This document shows, one piece after another, positions 7,543 to 16,283 of a stretch of 34,924 nucleotides of DNA. A model generated the notes under the pieces. That model was not told the DNA's origin, ran no database searches, and saw only the letters and a program-made list of their open reading frames with translations. The first letter of the stretch is position 1; the number at the start of each line of letters is the position of its first letter. The translations under genes were made by a program, and so were the position numbers. The stretch is from positions 1 through 34,924 of the forward strand of contig DATNDG010000056.1 of assembly GCA_035553515.1 (NCBI GenBank), written 5' to 3'. The DNA is from DAHUYF01 sp035553515. GTDB lineage: Bacteria > Pseudomonadota > Alphaproteobacteria > ATCC43930 > CGMCC-115725.

Positions 7543-9426
7543 TCACCGCGGCTGCGCGTCGATCTCCGCCAGCGCCAAGTACATCTCGAGCGCGGCATCG
7601 AAAACCATGTCAGGCAGTGCGTCCGGCTTGTCACGTGCAGCGCGCTTCAATTCATCGACGGTGGTGAAGGTGAAAGACTTGTCGTCGGCGGTAACGTCAT
7701 CGGCGCGCTCCAGCGCACTCCAGGCGAGGCGAGCCTGATGGTCGTCGCGCGGGCGCCAGCCTTGGCAAACCGCCTCCTCCAATGAATCGAGCGTCGCCTC
7801 CAACCCGGCCGGTCCCATCGTCAGCGCGAGCCTTCGGAGCTCGTAGAGCGCGGTGCCCGGCAAGCGGTGCTCCGCCAGACGCAGCGCCAGCTCCTTGCGG
7901 CGCGTCAGAACGGCAAAGCGCAGCAGGAGGCGGCCAACATTGTCATTGCCGTCATAGAGGTCCGAGCCCTGCGAAGCGTTTGCCAGGATGTGGGGAACTC
8001 CCGAGACGGCGCGCTCCAAAACGTCCGGGGTCTGCAAAATCGATTGCGCCCTGTCGTCGTTCCCGTGCAGCAGTGCCAGCACCACCTCCGCCGCCGGATG
8101 CAGGACCTCGTCGTTGCGGGGATGGGCACTCTCCCCTCGAATCGTTTCGTATTCGAGTCCCTCTAGCTCTTTGACGATGTGTGTGACGCGCTCCGGATCG
8201 TCCGGCCGAGTGGCGGCGAGAATCGCGGCGATTTCGTCGACGCTGACCCATTGCATCATCCAGTAGGTGTCGTATTGCCGCCGTCGGATGACGTCGTCGA
8301 GCGTATCGAGATCGCCAAGCAGGGCCAGATCCGCGAGATAGCGGGGTGCATCGTCGAGGCGCTGGTAACCGATGTCGTTCCGCTGAAAATAGCTGCGAAG
8401 TTGTCCCGCCAGGTCGGCCGCCAGATCCGGACCGCCGTCCCAAAAGAGGCGAATGGCTCCATAGGTCGCCCCGCCGAACCAGCCGCTGTCCCACGCTCGG
8501 GTATTGCGCAATGCGCGCCCATAGACGAGGGCGAGGGCGGCGTGAGCGCGCGCCGTGCTGAGCGCTGTCACCAGGTCATTCCAGGAATTCATCAGCGGCG
8601 GGTCCGGTTGCAGGGCTCGCAGCGCGCCCTCGGCGTCACCTTGCCGCGCATCGAGGATGGCGGTGAAGACGCCGGCATAGTTGGTGTGGAGAAATCCGTC
8701 GCGATCGCCTCTCATCAGCGCCGGGAGGGCGCCTGCCGTCTGCCGATGCGGGTCGGCCCAGCTATCGGAATAGTTGCCGACCGTCGGGATGCTGCGGAGC
8801 TTCCCAACGATCCTTTCCGCGCGCGAGACTTGCCCGAGCGCGAAATAGAAACGCGCCATCTCCTCATACTGTGCCTCGCGCAAGCTTTTTGCGCCGGGCC
8901 GCGCCGGCGTGGCGTTCAAAGCTCCAGCAAGACGCTCCGCCTCGTCGGCATAGCGATCGGCATCGTCCTGGAGCTTGCGCTTGATGCGTTCGAGATCGGC
9001 CTTGATCGCGGCGGCGTCCCGCGCTTCCGGCAGCTCCGCCAGATAGGCGCGATAGAATACCGCCGCCCGGGCGAGGTCTCCCTTGCCCTCGTAAGCAACC
9101 GCAAGATTATAGACGAGCGACGGAGCGCAATAGGCATCCATCCGCGCCAGATCGAGGTCGGTGATCGCGCTTGCCCAGGCGCCGCGCTCCGCCTCGGCGA
9201 TGGCCTTGTCTTGGCTCTTCTTGAGGTCCGGCGAGAGTTGTCCGATATGCGATTGGCCGGGCGGCGGCAGATAAAGCGAGGCGGCCGGTATTGATTCGCG
9301 CAGCAGCTCGGGATTGCCGGCGGCGCGCGCACGCGGCGCCTGATGAGCGAATGCCACGCCGATCACGGCGAGGCAAAGCAGTGCTCCGACCTTAGACCGC
9401 GGCATCGCCGTCTCTCTTCGCGTCAT
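7543..9426 (-). CDS. Large exported TPR-like protein, second of pair
   Basis: A 627-residue protein of unknown function. The N-terminus has a basic segment then a hydrophobic core (VGALLCLAVIGVAFAH) and an ARA-type cut site, so it is probably exported. A TPR-like block lies at about 70-160: AIAEAERGAWASAITDLDLA, then NLAVAYEGKGDLARAAVFYRAYL, ending in a charged coiled-coil stretch (~135-165). The rest is a helical repeat-like region with no catalytic motif I recognise. The start at 9426 forms an ATGA overlap with the stop of the upstream gene, implying translational coupling. ATG 9405, just before the basic part of the signal peptide, is a good alternative. With its partner it forms a two-gene operon. 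Both are lone, large and periplasmic, so a structural or scaffolding role is an inference only. Confidence 0.8.
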   Translation of the reverse strand: MTRRETAMPRSKVGALLCLAVIGVAFAHQAPRARAAGNPELLRESIPAASLYLPPPGQSHIGQLSPDLKKSQDKAIAEAERGAWASAITDLDLARMDAYCAPSLVYNLAVAYEGKGDLARAAVFYRAYLAELPEARDAAAIKADLERIKRKLQDDADRYADEAERLAGALNATPARPGAKSLREAQYEEMARFYFALGQVSRAERIVGKLRSIPTVGNYSDSWADPHRQTAGALPALMRGDRDGFLHTNYAGVFTAILDARQGDAEGALRALQPDPPLMNSWNDLVTALSTARAHAALALVYGRALRNTRAWDSGWFGGATYGAIRLFWDGGPDLAADLAGQLRSYFQRNDIGYQRLDDAPRYLADLALLGDLDTLDDVIRRRQYDTYWMMQWVSVDEIAAILAATRPDDPERVTHIVKELEGLEYETIRGESAHPRNDEVLHPAAEVVLALLHGNDDRAQSILQTPDVLERAVSGVPHILANASQGSDLYDGNDNVGRLLLRFAVLTRRKELALRLAEHRLPGTALYELRRLALTMGPAGLEATLDSLEEAVCQGWRPRDDHQARLAWSALERADDVTADDKSFTFTTVDELKRAARDKPDALPDMVFDAALEMYLALAEIDAQPR

Positions 9427-10763
9427 TGCTGCTTGAAGGGGAGCCGCTGATTTTGACGGGCGCTCTTCACCGCCTGATCGAACTGCTCGGCCTCGACCGC
9501 CTGCATCTCCAGCTCGTGGGCAAAATAGTCGGCCTTCGCGCGATCGCGGTCGTTGTTTTGCTTGCTGTGAACGATCTGATCGGCCAGCTGCATGTAGATG
9601 ACGCTCATACGGCGGGCGTCATCGGAGCGCAGATTCGGAGATGCCGGAGGCGTGCGCGACTTGACCTGGTCCGGATTGCGATGCTGGACCATCCAATCGG
9701 CGAGATCGACGGCGCGTTCGAGCACCTTGTTGCCGGGATCGTGGTTGAGGGCATCCTGATACCAGGCGCGCGCCACAACCCAATCATGATCTGCGGCCGC
9801 CTGCAGCCCCTTGCGGGCGCGTTCCGCGGCTGGCGACTGCGCCAGTTCCGGGATTGCCGCAATCACGTCGGCGAGCGGCTTTGGTCCTCGCGCGTCGACC
9901 GGGCTCGAGCCGATCGTCCCCTTATCGAACAAGGCCTGGATCGGCGCCGCCTCTTTGTTCCGTTGCGCGAGCGCCGCCTGCAGCTGCGCCTTGGCCGACG
10001 CATTGTCCGGCTGCTCGATCAGCGCACTCTGAAAGGAGCGGATCGCCTCGTCGAGCCTGCCGCCGTCGAGCGCGATATTGGCCTCGGCCGTGTAGAGGCC
10101 CGACCAGTTCTGGGCGGAGATATAGGGCGGCCCGCTACCAGGGATGCTGTAGAACGCTTTCCGCGCCTCGACCCATTTCCCCTGCTGCACATCGTTCGTG
10201 AAGAGGTCGATGGCTTCCCGGCGCTGTTCGGCGGCGGCGCTGTTGATCGCCTCATCCTTGTCTTCTCGCGCCACGTCCTGCTCGAGGTCAGCTATATATT
10301 GCCGGCCCTTCGGCGTGAAGAGGTCGGGCCAGATCGCCTGGGCACGGCGAAAACCGGCCAATGCGCCGCGCTTATCCCCTTTGTCCAGGAGCGCGCGCGC
10401 ATCCTCGAATACCAGCTGGGCATTGTTCTCCCGAGCCCACTCCCGAAGCCCGGGATCGTCGCGCAGCGTGAGCGCCTGGAGGGCGAGGTCGATCGCGCCC
10501 CGCCGATTGCCGGAAGCCCATTGATAGTTCATCTGGACGATTAGGTTCTGGCGTTCCACCTCGCGCGGATCGGGGGCTGCCGGTGCGGCGGTGCTCGAGC
10601 CTCCGGCACTCCCGCCGCACTGGTAGCAGGAGTTGCCGGATTTATGGAAATCGCTGAAGGAGATACCGCTGACCTCAAAGGCGGAGGCCGGTGCACCCGA
10701 TAGCAGCAAGAAGGCCAGCACACCGATTGGCGCCAGCATGAATGCGTCCAAGGTGCTGCGCAT
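9423..10763 (-). CDS. Exported TPR-like protein with N-terminal CxxC, first of pair
   Basis: A 446-residue protein. A signal peptide ends near residue 28 (GAPASA, then FEV). About 18 residues into the mature protein is SCYQCGG, a lone CxxC, followed by a Gly/Ser/Ala/Pro linker. From ~70 on the chain is TPR-like: WASGNRRGAIDLALQALTL, ALLDKGDKRGALAGFRRAQ, ALDGGRLDEAIRSFQSAL and VARAWYQDALNHDPGNK. A charged, Gln-rich tail closes it. No enzyme domain is seen. The CxxC could be a redox pair, a metal site or a haem-attachment remnant; the canonical CxxCH is absent, since the next residue is Gly. It is the promoter-proximal gene of the pair and is divergent from the mechanosensitive channel gene. 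Confidence 0.8.
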   Translation of the reverse strand: MRSTLDAFMLAPIGVLAFLLLSGAPASAFEVSGISFSDFHKSGNSCYQCGGSAGGSSTAAPAAPDPREVERQNLIVQMNYQWASGNRRGAIDLALQALTLRDDPGLREWARENNAQLVFEDARALLDKGDKRGALAGFRRAQAIWPDLFTPKGRQYIADLEQDVAREDKDEAINSAAAEQRREAIDLFTNDVQQGKWVEARKAFYSIPGSGPPYISAQNWSGLYTAEANIALDGGRLDEAIRSFQSALIEQPDNASAKAQLQAALAQRNKEAAPIQALFDKGTIGSSPVDARGPKPLADVIAAIPELAQSPAAERARKGLQAAADHDWVVARAWYQDALNHDPGNKVLERAVDLADWMVQHRNPDQVKSRTPPASPNLRSDDARRMSVIYMQLADQIVHSKQNNDRDRAKADYFAHELEMQAVEAEQFDQAVKSARQNQRLPFKQQ

Positions 10764-10997
10764 GCGACTACCCCCCGGGGCCGCTCGCCTGGTTCACCTA
10801 GGCCGGTCGTCGAGCAGCCCCGTTTGTCCTGAGTTTGAGGACATCACCTCTCGCTGACAAGCTTCCTCTTTGCCGCGTGAACGCAGCCGGCGGTTCTGGG
10901 GAAGCCCCAACCACTGCGCTTGCGGGGACGCGCGCCGCTCATACCGGGACGGCCGCGGCGGGGAAGCGTTTCCTCAGTACCCGACACATCTCTCTCA
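10764..10997. other. Divergent intergenic region, TPR operon / channel gene
   Basis: About 234 bases hold no supported gene. A short hairpin TGGGG-AAG-CCCCA (10897-10909) is visible. Otherwise the region is GC-rich without a clear sigma70 pair. An in-frame TTG at 10920 could lengthen the channel gene but would put 26 non-hydrophobic residues ahead of its signal peptide. Divergent promoters for both neighbours should lie here, but I cannot place them. Confidence 0.4.
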
Positions 10998-13271
10998 ATG
11001 CGCAACATGGCGAAAACATGGCGATGGAGCCTGTTGGTTCTTGTCCTGCTGACGACCGGCGCTGCGGCGCAGACGCCGCCGCCGGCGAATGCCGGCGGAC
11101 TCACGGCGGATCAGGCGCGGGCGGCACTCCAGGTCCTGCAGAACCCGCACGAGCGGCAGCAGCTCGTCGAGGCCTTCAAGGCCATCGCCGCGGCGGCGCC
11201 CAAGGCTGAGCCTGCACCCGCGCCGGCGGCGCCGGCAAAGCCAGCGGCGCCCAAAGCGGCGCCGGCGCTGACGCCCGACAGCCTTGGGGCCGCGCTGCTG
11301 AGCCAGGCCTCGGAATGGATCACCGGCGTCGCGCACCATCTGGTGCTGACCGCGCGGGCGATGACGGATTTCCCAGCGCTCACCCGCAGCCTCTCGCACA
11401 TGCTGCGAGAACCGGATGCGCGGGCGCGGCTCGCGAATGTGGGCAGCCGGCTCGCCCTGGTGCTCGGCTGCGCGCTGGCACTCGAATGGGCGGCGATCCT
11501 GGCCCTCAAACGCCCGCTCGCGGCGGTCGAGGGGGTGGCCGCGCGGCGCGTTCTCGATGCCCTTCCTTCAGATGCCCGTCCTGCCGAAGCGCCCGCCGAG
11601 CCCGAGCCGCGCCGGCCGCCCCGCTCGCCATGGCGCATGCGCCACCTGCGCACGCCCTTGCTGTTGCGCCGCTTGCCGTGGATCGCCGCGCGCTTCGGGC
11701 TCGATCTCCTGCCCGTCGCGGTTTTCACCCTGGTCGCGCTGGTTCTCCTCAACACCGTGTTCGGCCAATCGATTGTCCTCCGCCCGGCCGTCCTCGACGC
11801 CGTCGACGCCTATGTCGTCTTCCGCGTGACCATGACGGTGACGCGGCTGCTGGTCGCGCCTGCGTCTGCGCCGCTGCGCCTCATCCACGTCCGAACGCAA
11901 ACCGCCGCCTATATCGAGGTCTGGGTCCGCCGCATCGCCGTGATCATAGTCTTCGGTATCGCGCTGTCGCGCATCGCCGTGCTGCTCGGCGTCAATCCGC
12001 TCGCCGCCGAGGGGGTCGCCAAGGTGATCGGGCTCATCGCCCATCTCTGTCTGGTGGTGATGGTGCTGCAATCACGCCGTTCGGTCGCCGAGGTGCTGCG
12101 CGCGAAGCCAGGGCAGGGCGGCACCATCGCTGCGATCCGCAACGGCACGGCCGAGATTTGGCCGTGGGCCGCCATCCTGCTGATCGTCGCGCAATGGGCG
12201 TTCTGGGCGATGGCGGTCCCCAACGGCCTCGCCCGGCTCCTGCACCTGGCGCTCGCGACGGTCGCCGTGCTGATCGTCGCGCGGCTGATCGGCATCATCG
12301 TGCTGGGCGCGCTCGACCGCGTCTTCCGCATCAGCGCCGAAGCCGATGCGCGCTATCCCGGGCTCGAGCGGCGCGCCAACCGCTATTACCCCCTGCTGCG
12401 CGGCGCGGTTGTCGCCGTTCTCTGGGTGGTCACCATCGTGGCGCTCCTCGAAGCCTGGGGCATCGACGCCTGGGGCTGGCTCCGCCGCGACATCATCGGG
12501 CGCGAGCTTCTCTCCGCGGTCATCACCATCGGCATCGCCGCCGCAGTCGCGATCCTGGTGTGGGAGGGCGCCAATGGCGCGATCGAGCGTCGTCTTCAGG
12601 GAAAACCGTCGGCGAGCTCCGCGCGGCTGCGCACCCTCGTTCCCGTGCTGCGCAGCGCGCTCTTTGTCGTTACCGTGACCATCGTCGGTCTCACCGCGCT
12701 GAGCGAGATCGGCGTCAACATCGCGCCGTTGCTGGCTGGCGCGGGGATCGTCGGCATCGCCGTGGGATTCGGCTCGCAGAAGCTGGTGCAGGACGTCATC
12801 ACCGGCCTCTTCCTGCTGCTCGAGGACGCGATGCAGGTCGGCGACTTCGTCACCGTGTCCGGCCTTTCGGGAACCGTCGAGAACCTGTCGATCCGCACCA
12901 TCCGGCTGCGCGCCGATGACGGCGCCGTCCATCTCGTGCCGTTCAGCTCGGTGAGCAGCGTCACCAACGCCAATCGCGGCATCGGCAACGCCAATATCAG
13001 CGTCAGCGTCGCCTTGAAGGAGAAAGTCGATCAGGTGGGCGAGGTGCTGAACGGCATCGCCGCCGAGATGCGCAAGGAGCCGCGCTTTCGCGAGTTGATG
13101 CTGGGCGATCTGCAGCTCTGGGGCGTCGACAAGGTGGGAGCGGCGGGCATGACCATCGTCGGCCAGATCGCCTGCACGCCCACCGGCCGCTGGTTCGTTC
13201 TCCGCGAGTTCAATCGCCGCCTGAAGCAGCGTTTTCAGGAACTCGGCATCGAGCTGGTGGCGCCGCCCTAG
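10998..13271 (+). CDS. YbiO-type MscS-family mechanosensitive channel
   Basis: A 757-residue product from ATG 10998 (ATG 11007 is nearly as good; neither has a strong ribosome site). An N-terminal signal peptide is followed by a Pro/Ala-rich periplasmic stretch (~45-95), then about ten hydrophobic segments between ~140 and ~600. The last carries the MscS pore signature LSEIGVNIAPLLAGAGIVGI and then AVGFGSQKLVQDVITGLFLL. Next come the beta domain (QVGDFVTVSGLSGTVENLSIRT) and the C-terminal vestibule. The organisation and pore sequence match E. coli YbiO, a moderate-conductance osmotic safety valve of the inner membrane. The gene is divergent from the TPR operon and convergent with the MFS gene: the two stop codons share CTAG at 13268-13271. 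Confidence 0.92.
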   Translation: MRNMAKTWRWSLLVLVLLTTGAAAQTPPPANAGGLTADQARAALQVLQNPHERQQLVEAFKAIAAAAPKAEPAPAPAAPAKPAAPKAAPALTPDSLGAALLSQASEWITGVAHHLVLTARAMTDFPALTRSLSHMLREPDARARLANVGSRLALVLGCALALEWAAILALKRPLAAVEGVAARRVLDALPSDARPAEAPAEPEPRRPPRSPWRMRHLRTPLLLRRLPWIAARFGLDLLPVAVFTLVALVLLNTVFGQSIVLRPAVLDAVDAYVVFRVTMTVTRLLVAPASAPLRLIHVRTQTAAYIEVWVRRIAVIIVFGIALSRIAVLLGVNPLAAEGVAKVIGLIAHLCLVVMVLQSRRSVAEVLRAKPGQGGTIAAIRNGTAEIWPWAAILLIVAQWAFWAMAVPNGLARLLHLALATVAVLIVARLIGIIVLGALDRVFRISAEADARYPGLERRANRYYPLLRGAVVAVLWVVTIVALLEAWGIDAWGWLRRDIIGRELLSAVITIGIAAAVAILVWEGANGAIERRLQGKPSASSARLRTLVPVLRSALFVVTVTIVGLTALSEIGVNIAPLLAGAGIVGIAVGFGSQKLVQDVITGLFLLLEDAMQVGDFVTVSGLSGTVENLSIRTIRLRADDGAVHLVPFSSVSSVTNANRGIGNANISVSVALKEKVDQVGEVLNGIAAEMRKEPRFRELMLGDLQLWGVDKVGAAGMTIVGQIACTPTGRWFVLREFNRRLKQRFQELGIELVAPP

Positions 13272-14497
13272 GTATCGCTCCGTGCACCGATATGGCCGCG
13301 GAAGAGCCGTCGGTAGAGCAGGAGGTATCCTGCTTGGAGCGCCCCCGCTGCGAGGAACGGTGCCGCAAGCAGATCGGCATCGAAGAGCCATCCGCCGATG
13401 ATCGGGCCGATCGCGCGGGGGATCTGCGTCGCCACCGTGCTGAGGCTGGCGGCCAGCCCGCGCCGCCTGATGTCCACCAGTTCGAGGGCGAGGGCCTGTC
13501 GCATGCCCGCCGTCGCCCGGTTGGCGGTGGAGCGCAGGACATGCAACGCCGCGGCGATGCCATAGCTGGGCGCGAAGGGCAGCAGCGCCAGGAAGATGAG
13601 GCCAAGCAGGCGCAGCCCGATGACCGCGTCGACCGCGCCGAGGCGGCGCATCATCCGCCCGGTCGCGATCGTCGACCACCCGGCCAGGGCAAAGCCGAGC
13701 GCCATCACCGGCCCAATCGCCGCCGGCCCGACCCCAAACCGGATGTGGAACCAATAGGCGATGAACGGGCCCACCATGCCGATGCCGAGACCGTTCAGCG
13801 CATTGGCGTTCATCAGACGAAACAGCCGCCGCCCTTCTTCGCGCCGCTGCTCGGCCGGCTGAGCGCGCGGCATAGCGATCAGCCGCGGCTCGTCGATCGC
13901 CCGGAGAAGGACGAAGCAGAGCACCGCCGTAACCCCGGCCAGCGCGAAGATCGGCCGGTAGGCGAGGGGGCCCGGCAGCCACGTCGCCAGCACACCGGGC
14001 AGCATCGCGACGAGCGCGCCCGCCGCCATGCCGAAGAATCCCACCGCGGTGTTCAGCCGGAAGAGGTTGAGAAGCCGTGTCGAGGAGAGATCGGCGGCGA
14101 GCCAGGCCTGCTCGATCGGGCTGAACGGGCCGGTCGCGCCATTGCCGCCACGCCCGAACGAGCCGGCGACGGCGGCAAGCCCGAGCCACAGCGGCCGGCT
14201 GGTGGCGAGCGCGATCGCCGCGGCGACCACCTGCACCACCTCGTAGCCGAGAAGAAATCGCTTGCGGCCGACGCGATCGCTGAGCGGACCCAGCGCCAGC
14301 GTGAGGACGACGCCGAGCAGCAAGCCCGCCGCCATCACGGCGCCGATGCGCGTTGCCGGCCAGGCCAGCGCCCGGAGATAGAGAGTGAAATCCACTACCA
14401 GCGCGCCCTGCGCCACGCTGCGCAGCGCGCGGGCAGCGATCAGAAACCGCGCTCGACGTTCAAGCCGGTGGAATCCCGCGAACACTCTGGAGATCAC
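13268..14497 (-). CDS. MFS transporter
   Basis: A 409-residue membrane protein with about twelve hydrophobic segments, starting at GTG 14497 (AGGCGG about ten bases upstream). The MFS motif A is clear between helices 2 and 3: GPLSDRVGRKRFLLG (~69-83). A charged loop between the two halves (RAIDEPRLIAMPRAQPAEQRREE, ~216-238, only partly conserved in the family) separates helices 6 and 7. The second half holds a weaker motif-A-like region (GRMMRRLGAVD). The substrate is not apparent; drug or metabolite efflux is the common role of such stand-alone genes. It lies 73 bases downstream of the YdbC-type reductase on the same strand and could be co-transcribed with it. Confidence 0.88.
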   Translation of the reverse strand: MISRVFAGFHRLERRARFLIAARALRSVAQGALVVDFTLYLRALAWPATRIGAVMAAGLLLGVVLTLALGPLSDRVGRKRFLLGYEVVQVVAAAIALATSRPLWLGLAAVAGSFGRGGNGATGPFSPIEQAWLAADLSSTRLLNLFRLNTAVGFFGMAAGALVAMLPGVLATWLPGPLAYRPIFALAGVTAVLCFVLLRAIDEPRLIAMPRAQPAEQRREEGRRLFRLMNANALNGLGIGMVGPFIAYWFHIRFGVGPAAIGPVMALGFALAGWSTIATGRMMRRLGAVDAVIGLRLLGLIFLALLPFAPSYGIAAALHVLRSTANRATAGMRQALALELVDIRRRGLAASLSTVATQIPRAIGPIIGGWLFDADLLAAPFLAAGALQAGYLLLYRRLFRGHIGARSDT

Positions 14498-14570
14498 TTT
14501 TGCGGCGCCGCCTGGAAACTAACCGTCTGGGCCGGTGCCAGCAAGCGGGCGCGACGCCACCTGGTGAGCG

Positions 14571-15488
14571 CTAGCGCGCCCTGGTGTGCGGCGGATTGAT
14601 CGTTGGTCTGACGCTGCCAATCCGGTTGAGCGCCGTGATCGCATCGTCCGGCAAGTTGAGCTCGACCGATGCGAGATTCTCGCGCAGATGCTGCACCGAT
14701 GACGTGCCGGGGATCAGAAGAATGTTGGGAGCGCGACGCAGCAGCCAGGCGAGCGCGACCTGCATCGGCGTGGCATCGGCGCGCGCGGCGACCTCGGACA
14801 AAATGGAGGATTGCAAGGGGCTGAAGCCGCCGAGCGGAAAATACGGCACATAGGGAACGCCGTCCCGGGCCAACTCGTCGATCAGGGCATCATCGGCGCG
14901 ATGGACCAGGTTGTACTGGTTCTGCACGCAGACGATCTCACAAATCCGCCGCGCTTCGGCGATCTGCGCAGGCGTGACGGTGCTGAGGCCGATGTGACGC
15001 ACCAGGCCCTTGCGCTGAAGCTCGGCGAGCGCCGTGAGCGGCGCTTCGATTGATCCTTCGCCCGGGCCATGCGATCCGCTGCCGGCGCCGAGCATGCTGC
15101 GAAAGTTCACGACCTCCAGCACGTCCAGCCCGAGATTGCGCAGATTGTCGTGCACCGCCCGAGTGAGGTCTTCGCGCGAGAATGCGGGGAGCCATGATCC
15201 ATCCGCGCCCCGCCGGGCGCCGATCTTGGTGACGATCACCAGATCGTCGCGATAGGGATGGAGCGCCTCGCGGATGAGCTGGTTCGTGACATGCGGGCCA
15301 TAGAAATCGCTGGTGTCGATGTGGTTGACGCCCTGGGCGACCGCTTCGCGCAGCACGGCCACCGCCGCATCGTGATCCCGGGGCGGACCAAAGACGCCCG
15401 GCCCGGCGAGCTGCATGGCGCCATAGCCGAGCCGCTTCACGATGCGGTCGCCCAGGGCAAAAGTGCCGGACAGATCAAGGGTGGACAT
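14571..15488 (-). CDS. ydbC: YdbC-type aldo/keto reductase
   Basis: A 305-residue NAD(P)H-dependent aldo/keto reductase from ATG 15488, with GGAGGA eight bases upstream. The N-terminal RLGYGAMQLAGPGVFGPPRD stretch is the hallmark of E. coli YdbC and its relatives. Other fixed points are DTSDFYGPH (catalytic Asp and Tyr), VTKIGARRG (catalytic Lys), and IPGTSSVQHLREN (cofactor 2'-phosphate region). The histidine usually found at the end of strand 4 is replaced by Asn in EVVNFRS, which also holds in YdbC, so the active site differs from classical reductases. Pyridoxal reduction has been linked to related proteins; the real substrate here is unknown. It is divergent from the Irr-like regulator, so it might respond to the same stress (inference). 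Confidence 0.9.
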   Translation of the reverse strand: MSTLDLSGTFALGDRIVKRLGYGAMQLAGPGVFGPPRDHDAAVAVLREAVAQGVNHIDTSDFYGPHVTNQLIREALHPYRDDLVIVTKIGARRGADGSWLPAFSREDLTRAVHDNLRNLGLDVLEVVNFRSMLGAGSGSHGPGEGSIEAPLTALAELQRKGLVRHIGLSTVTPAQIAEARRICEIVCVQNQYNLVHRADDALIDELARDGVPYVPYFPLGGFSPLQSSILSEVAARADATPMQVALAWLLRRAPNILLIPGTSSVQHLRENLASVELNLPDDAITALNRIGSVRPTINPPHTRAR

Positions 15489-15698
15489 GGTCGATCTCCT
15501 CCGAGAGCGCTCGATGGGGTGAACATCTCTCGGGACAAGCCGGCGGACACGCTGAGGCTGAATGTTCGGTTCTCACCGGCCGCGCCGTCTGGCAGACGGC
15601 TATGCAATCGCTGCGATCAATCAAAATGAAGCCGCGCAGCACGGACGCGCCGGCGGCAATTGGCGGCGCTGCACTTGACGGCGGTGTCGCGTGGCAGC

Positions 15699-15727
15699 TT
15701 GGCCGCCCAGCGACTCTGCGCTAAGAT
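15699..15727 (+). promoter_or_regulatory. Candidate sigma70 promoter of irr-like gene
   Basis: TTGGCC (15699-15704), a 17-base spacer, then TAAGAT (15722-15727) lie 33 bases before the ATG of the Fur-family gene. A perfect palindrome GCCGTCT-GGC-AGACGGC (15584-15600) lies further upstream in the divergent region and could be an operator or the 5' leader hairpin of the ydbC transcript. No Irr-type palindrome is seen here, so autoregulation is not supported by the sequence. Confidence 0.38.
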
Positions 15728-15760
15728 TGTGTTTCTTCGCCTGGGCCGGGTCGCTGTGTC

Positions 15761-16195
15761 ATGACTGCGTCGCGCCCCTTCACCAACGCCCTTCAGCTGC
15801 TGCGCGCGGCGCGTTTGCGGCCGACCCGGCAGAGGCTGGCGCTGGTCCGGATCCTGTTCGAGCGGGGTGACCGCCACGTCAGCGCCGAACAGCTGTATGG
15901 CGAAGTGGTCGAGGCGGCGGTCCGGGTATCGCTCGCGACCGTTTACAATACGCTGCATCAGCTCGTCGAGGCCGGTCTGCTCCGTGAGGTGGTGGTGAAT
16001 TCCGGCCACTCCTCTTTCGACACCAACGTCAGCGACCATCATCACTTCCTTTTCGAGGATACCGGCCGCCTGCTTGACATTCCGGGCGAGCATGTCGCGG
16101 TCTCCCGCCTGCCGAAGCCGCCCGCGGGCGCCGCCATCCGCCGCGTCGACGTGATCATCCGCGTCGACCGGGACCCGGCTCCGGCCACAGACTAG
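15761..16195 (+). CDS. irr: Irr-like Fur-family transcriptional regulator
   Basis: A 144-residue Fur-superfamily protein. The winged-helix domain (~15-85) has LRPTRQRLALVRILF and the recognition-helix region VSLATVYNTLHQLVEAGLL. The dimerisation domain begins at FDTNVSDHHHFLFED, and the three-histidine run (H93-H95) with LLDIPGEHV is characteristic of Irr, the haem/iron-responsive regulator of alphaproteobacteria. There are no cysteines, so the structural zinc site of Fur/PerR is missing, again as in Irr. Irr senses iron through haem status and can activate or repress. Immediately downstream are a rubrerythrin-like gene and katG, so a role in peroxide/iron stress is likely. A PerR-like function cannot be ruled out. 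Ribosome site weak. Confidence 0.85.
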   Translation: MTASRPFTNALQLLRAARLRPTRQRLALVRILFERGDRHVSAEQLYGEVVEAAVRVSLATVYNTLHQLVEAGLLREVVVNSGHSSFDTNVSDHHHFLFEDTGRLLDIPGEHVAVSRLPKPPAGAAIRRVDVIIRVDRDPAPATD

Positions 16196-16206
16196 AATTT
16201 TTCTAA
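16192..16206. promoter_or_regulatory. Candidate Irr/ICE-type operator overlapping irr stop
   Basis: TAGAA-TTT-TTCTA (16193-16205) is a perfect palindrome in an AT-rich patch of an otherwise GC-rich region. It matches the core of the iron-control-element type motif (TTTAGAA-N3-TTCTAAA) bound by Irr. The TAG of the palindrome is itself the stop codon of the irr-like gene. The site lies just upstream of a promoter-like pair for the rubrerythrin-katG operon. That position fits activation rather than simple blocking (inference). Confidence 0.5.
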
Positions 16207-16212
16207 GCTTAA

Positions 16213-16241
16213 TTGACCCTCGGCTCCGGCGGGCGCATACT
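16213..16241 (+). promoter_or_regulatory. Candidate promoter of the rubrerythrin-katG operon
   Basis: TTGACC (16213-16218), exactly 17 bases, then CATACT (16236-16241), which is near the sigma70 consensus. Transcription would begin near 16248 and the first gene starts at 16284 after GAGGAGG (16271-16277). The Irr-like palindrome ends 6 bases before the -35 element, centred near -49. Confidence 0.5.
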
Positions 16242-16283
16242 TCCCGCCGTCACTGCGTTTCCGATCAGGCTGAGGAGGACGAC

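Noticed and set aside
12072..14189. A 705-codon frame on the minus strand across the channel and MFS genes
   Set aside because: It overlaps two solid genes; its composition (Asp/His/Arg-rich, no hydrophobic order) is typical of a shadow frame.
15617..16093. A 158-codon minus-strand frame over the irr-like gene
   Set aside because: Antisense to a gene with a clear Fur fold; no start signal or known domain.
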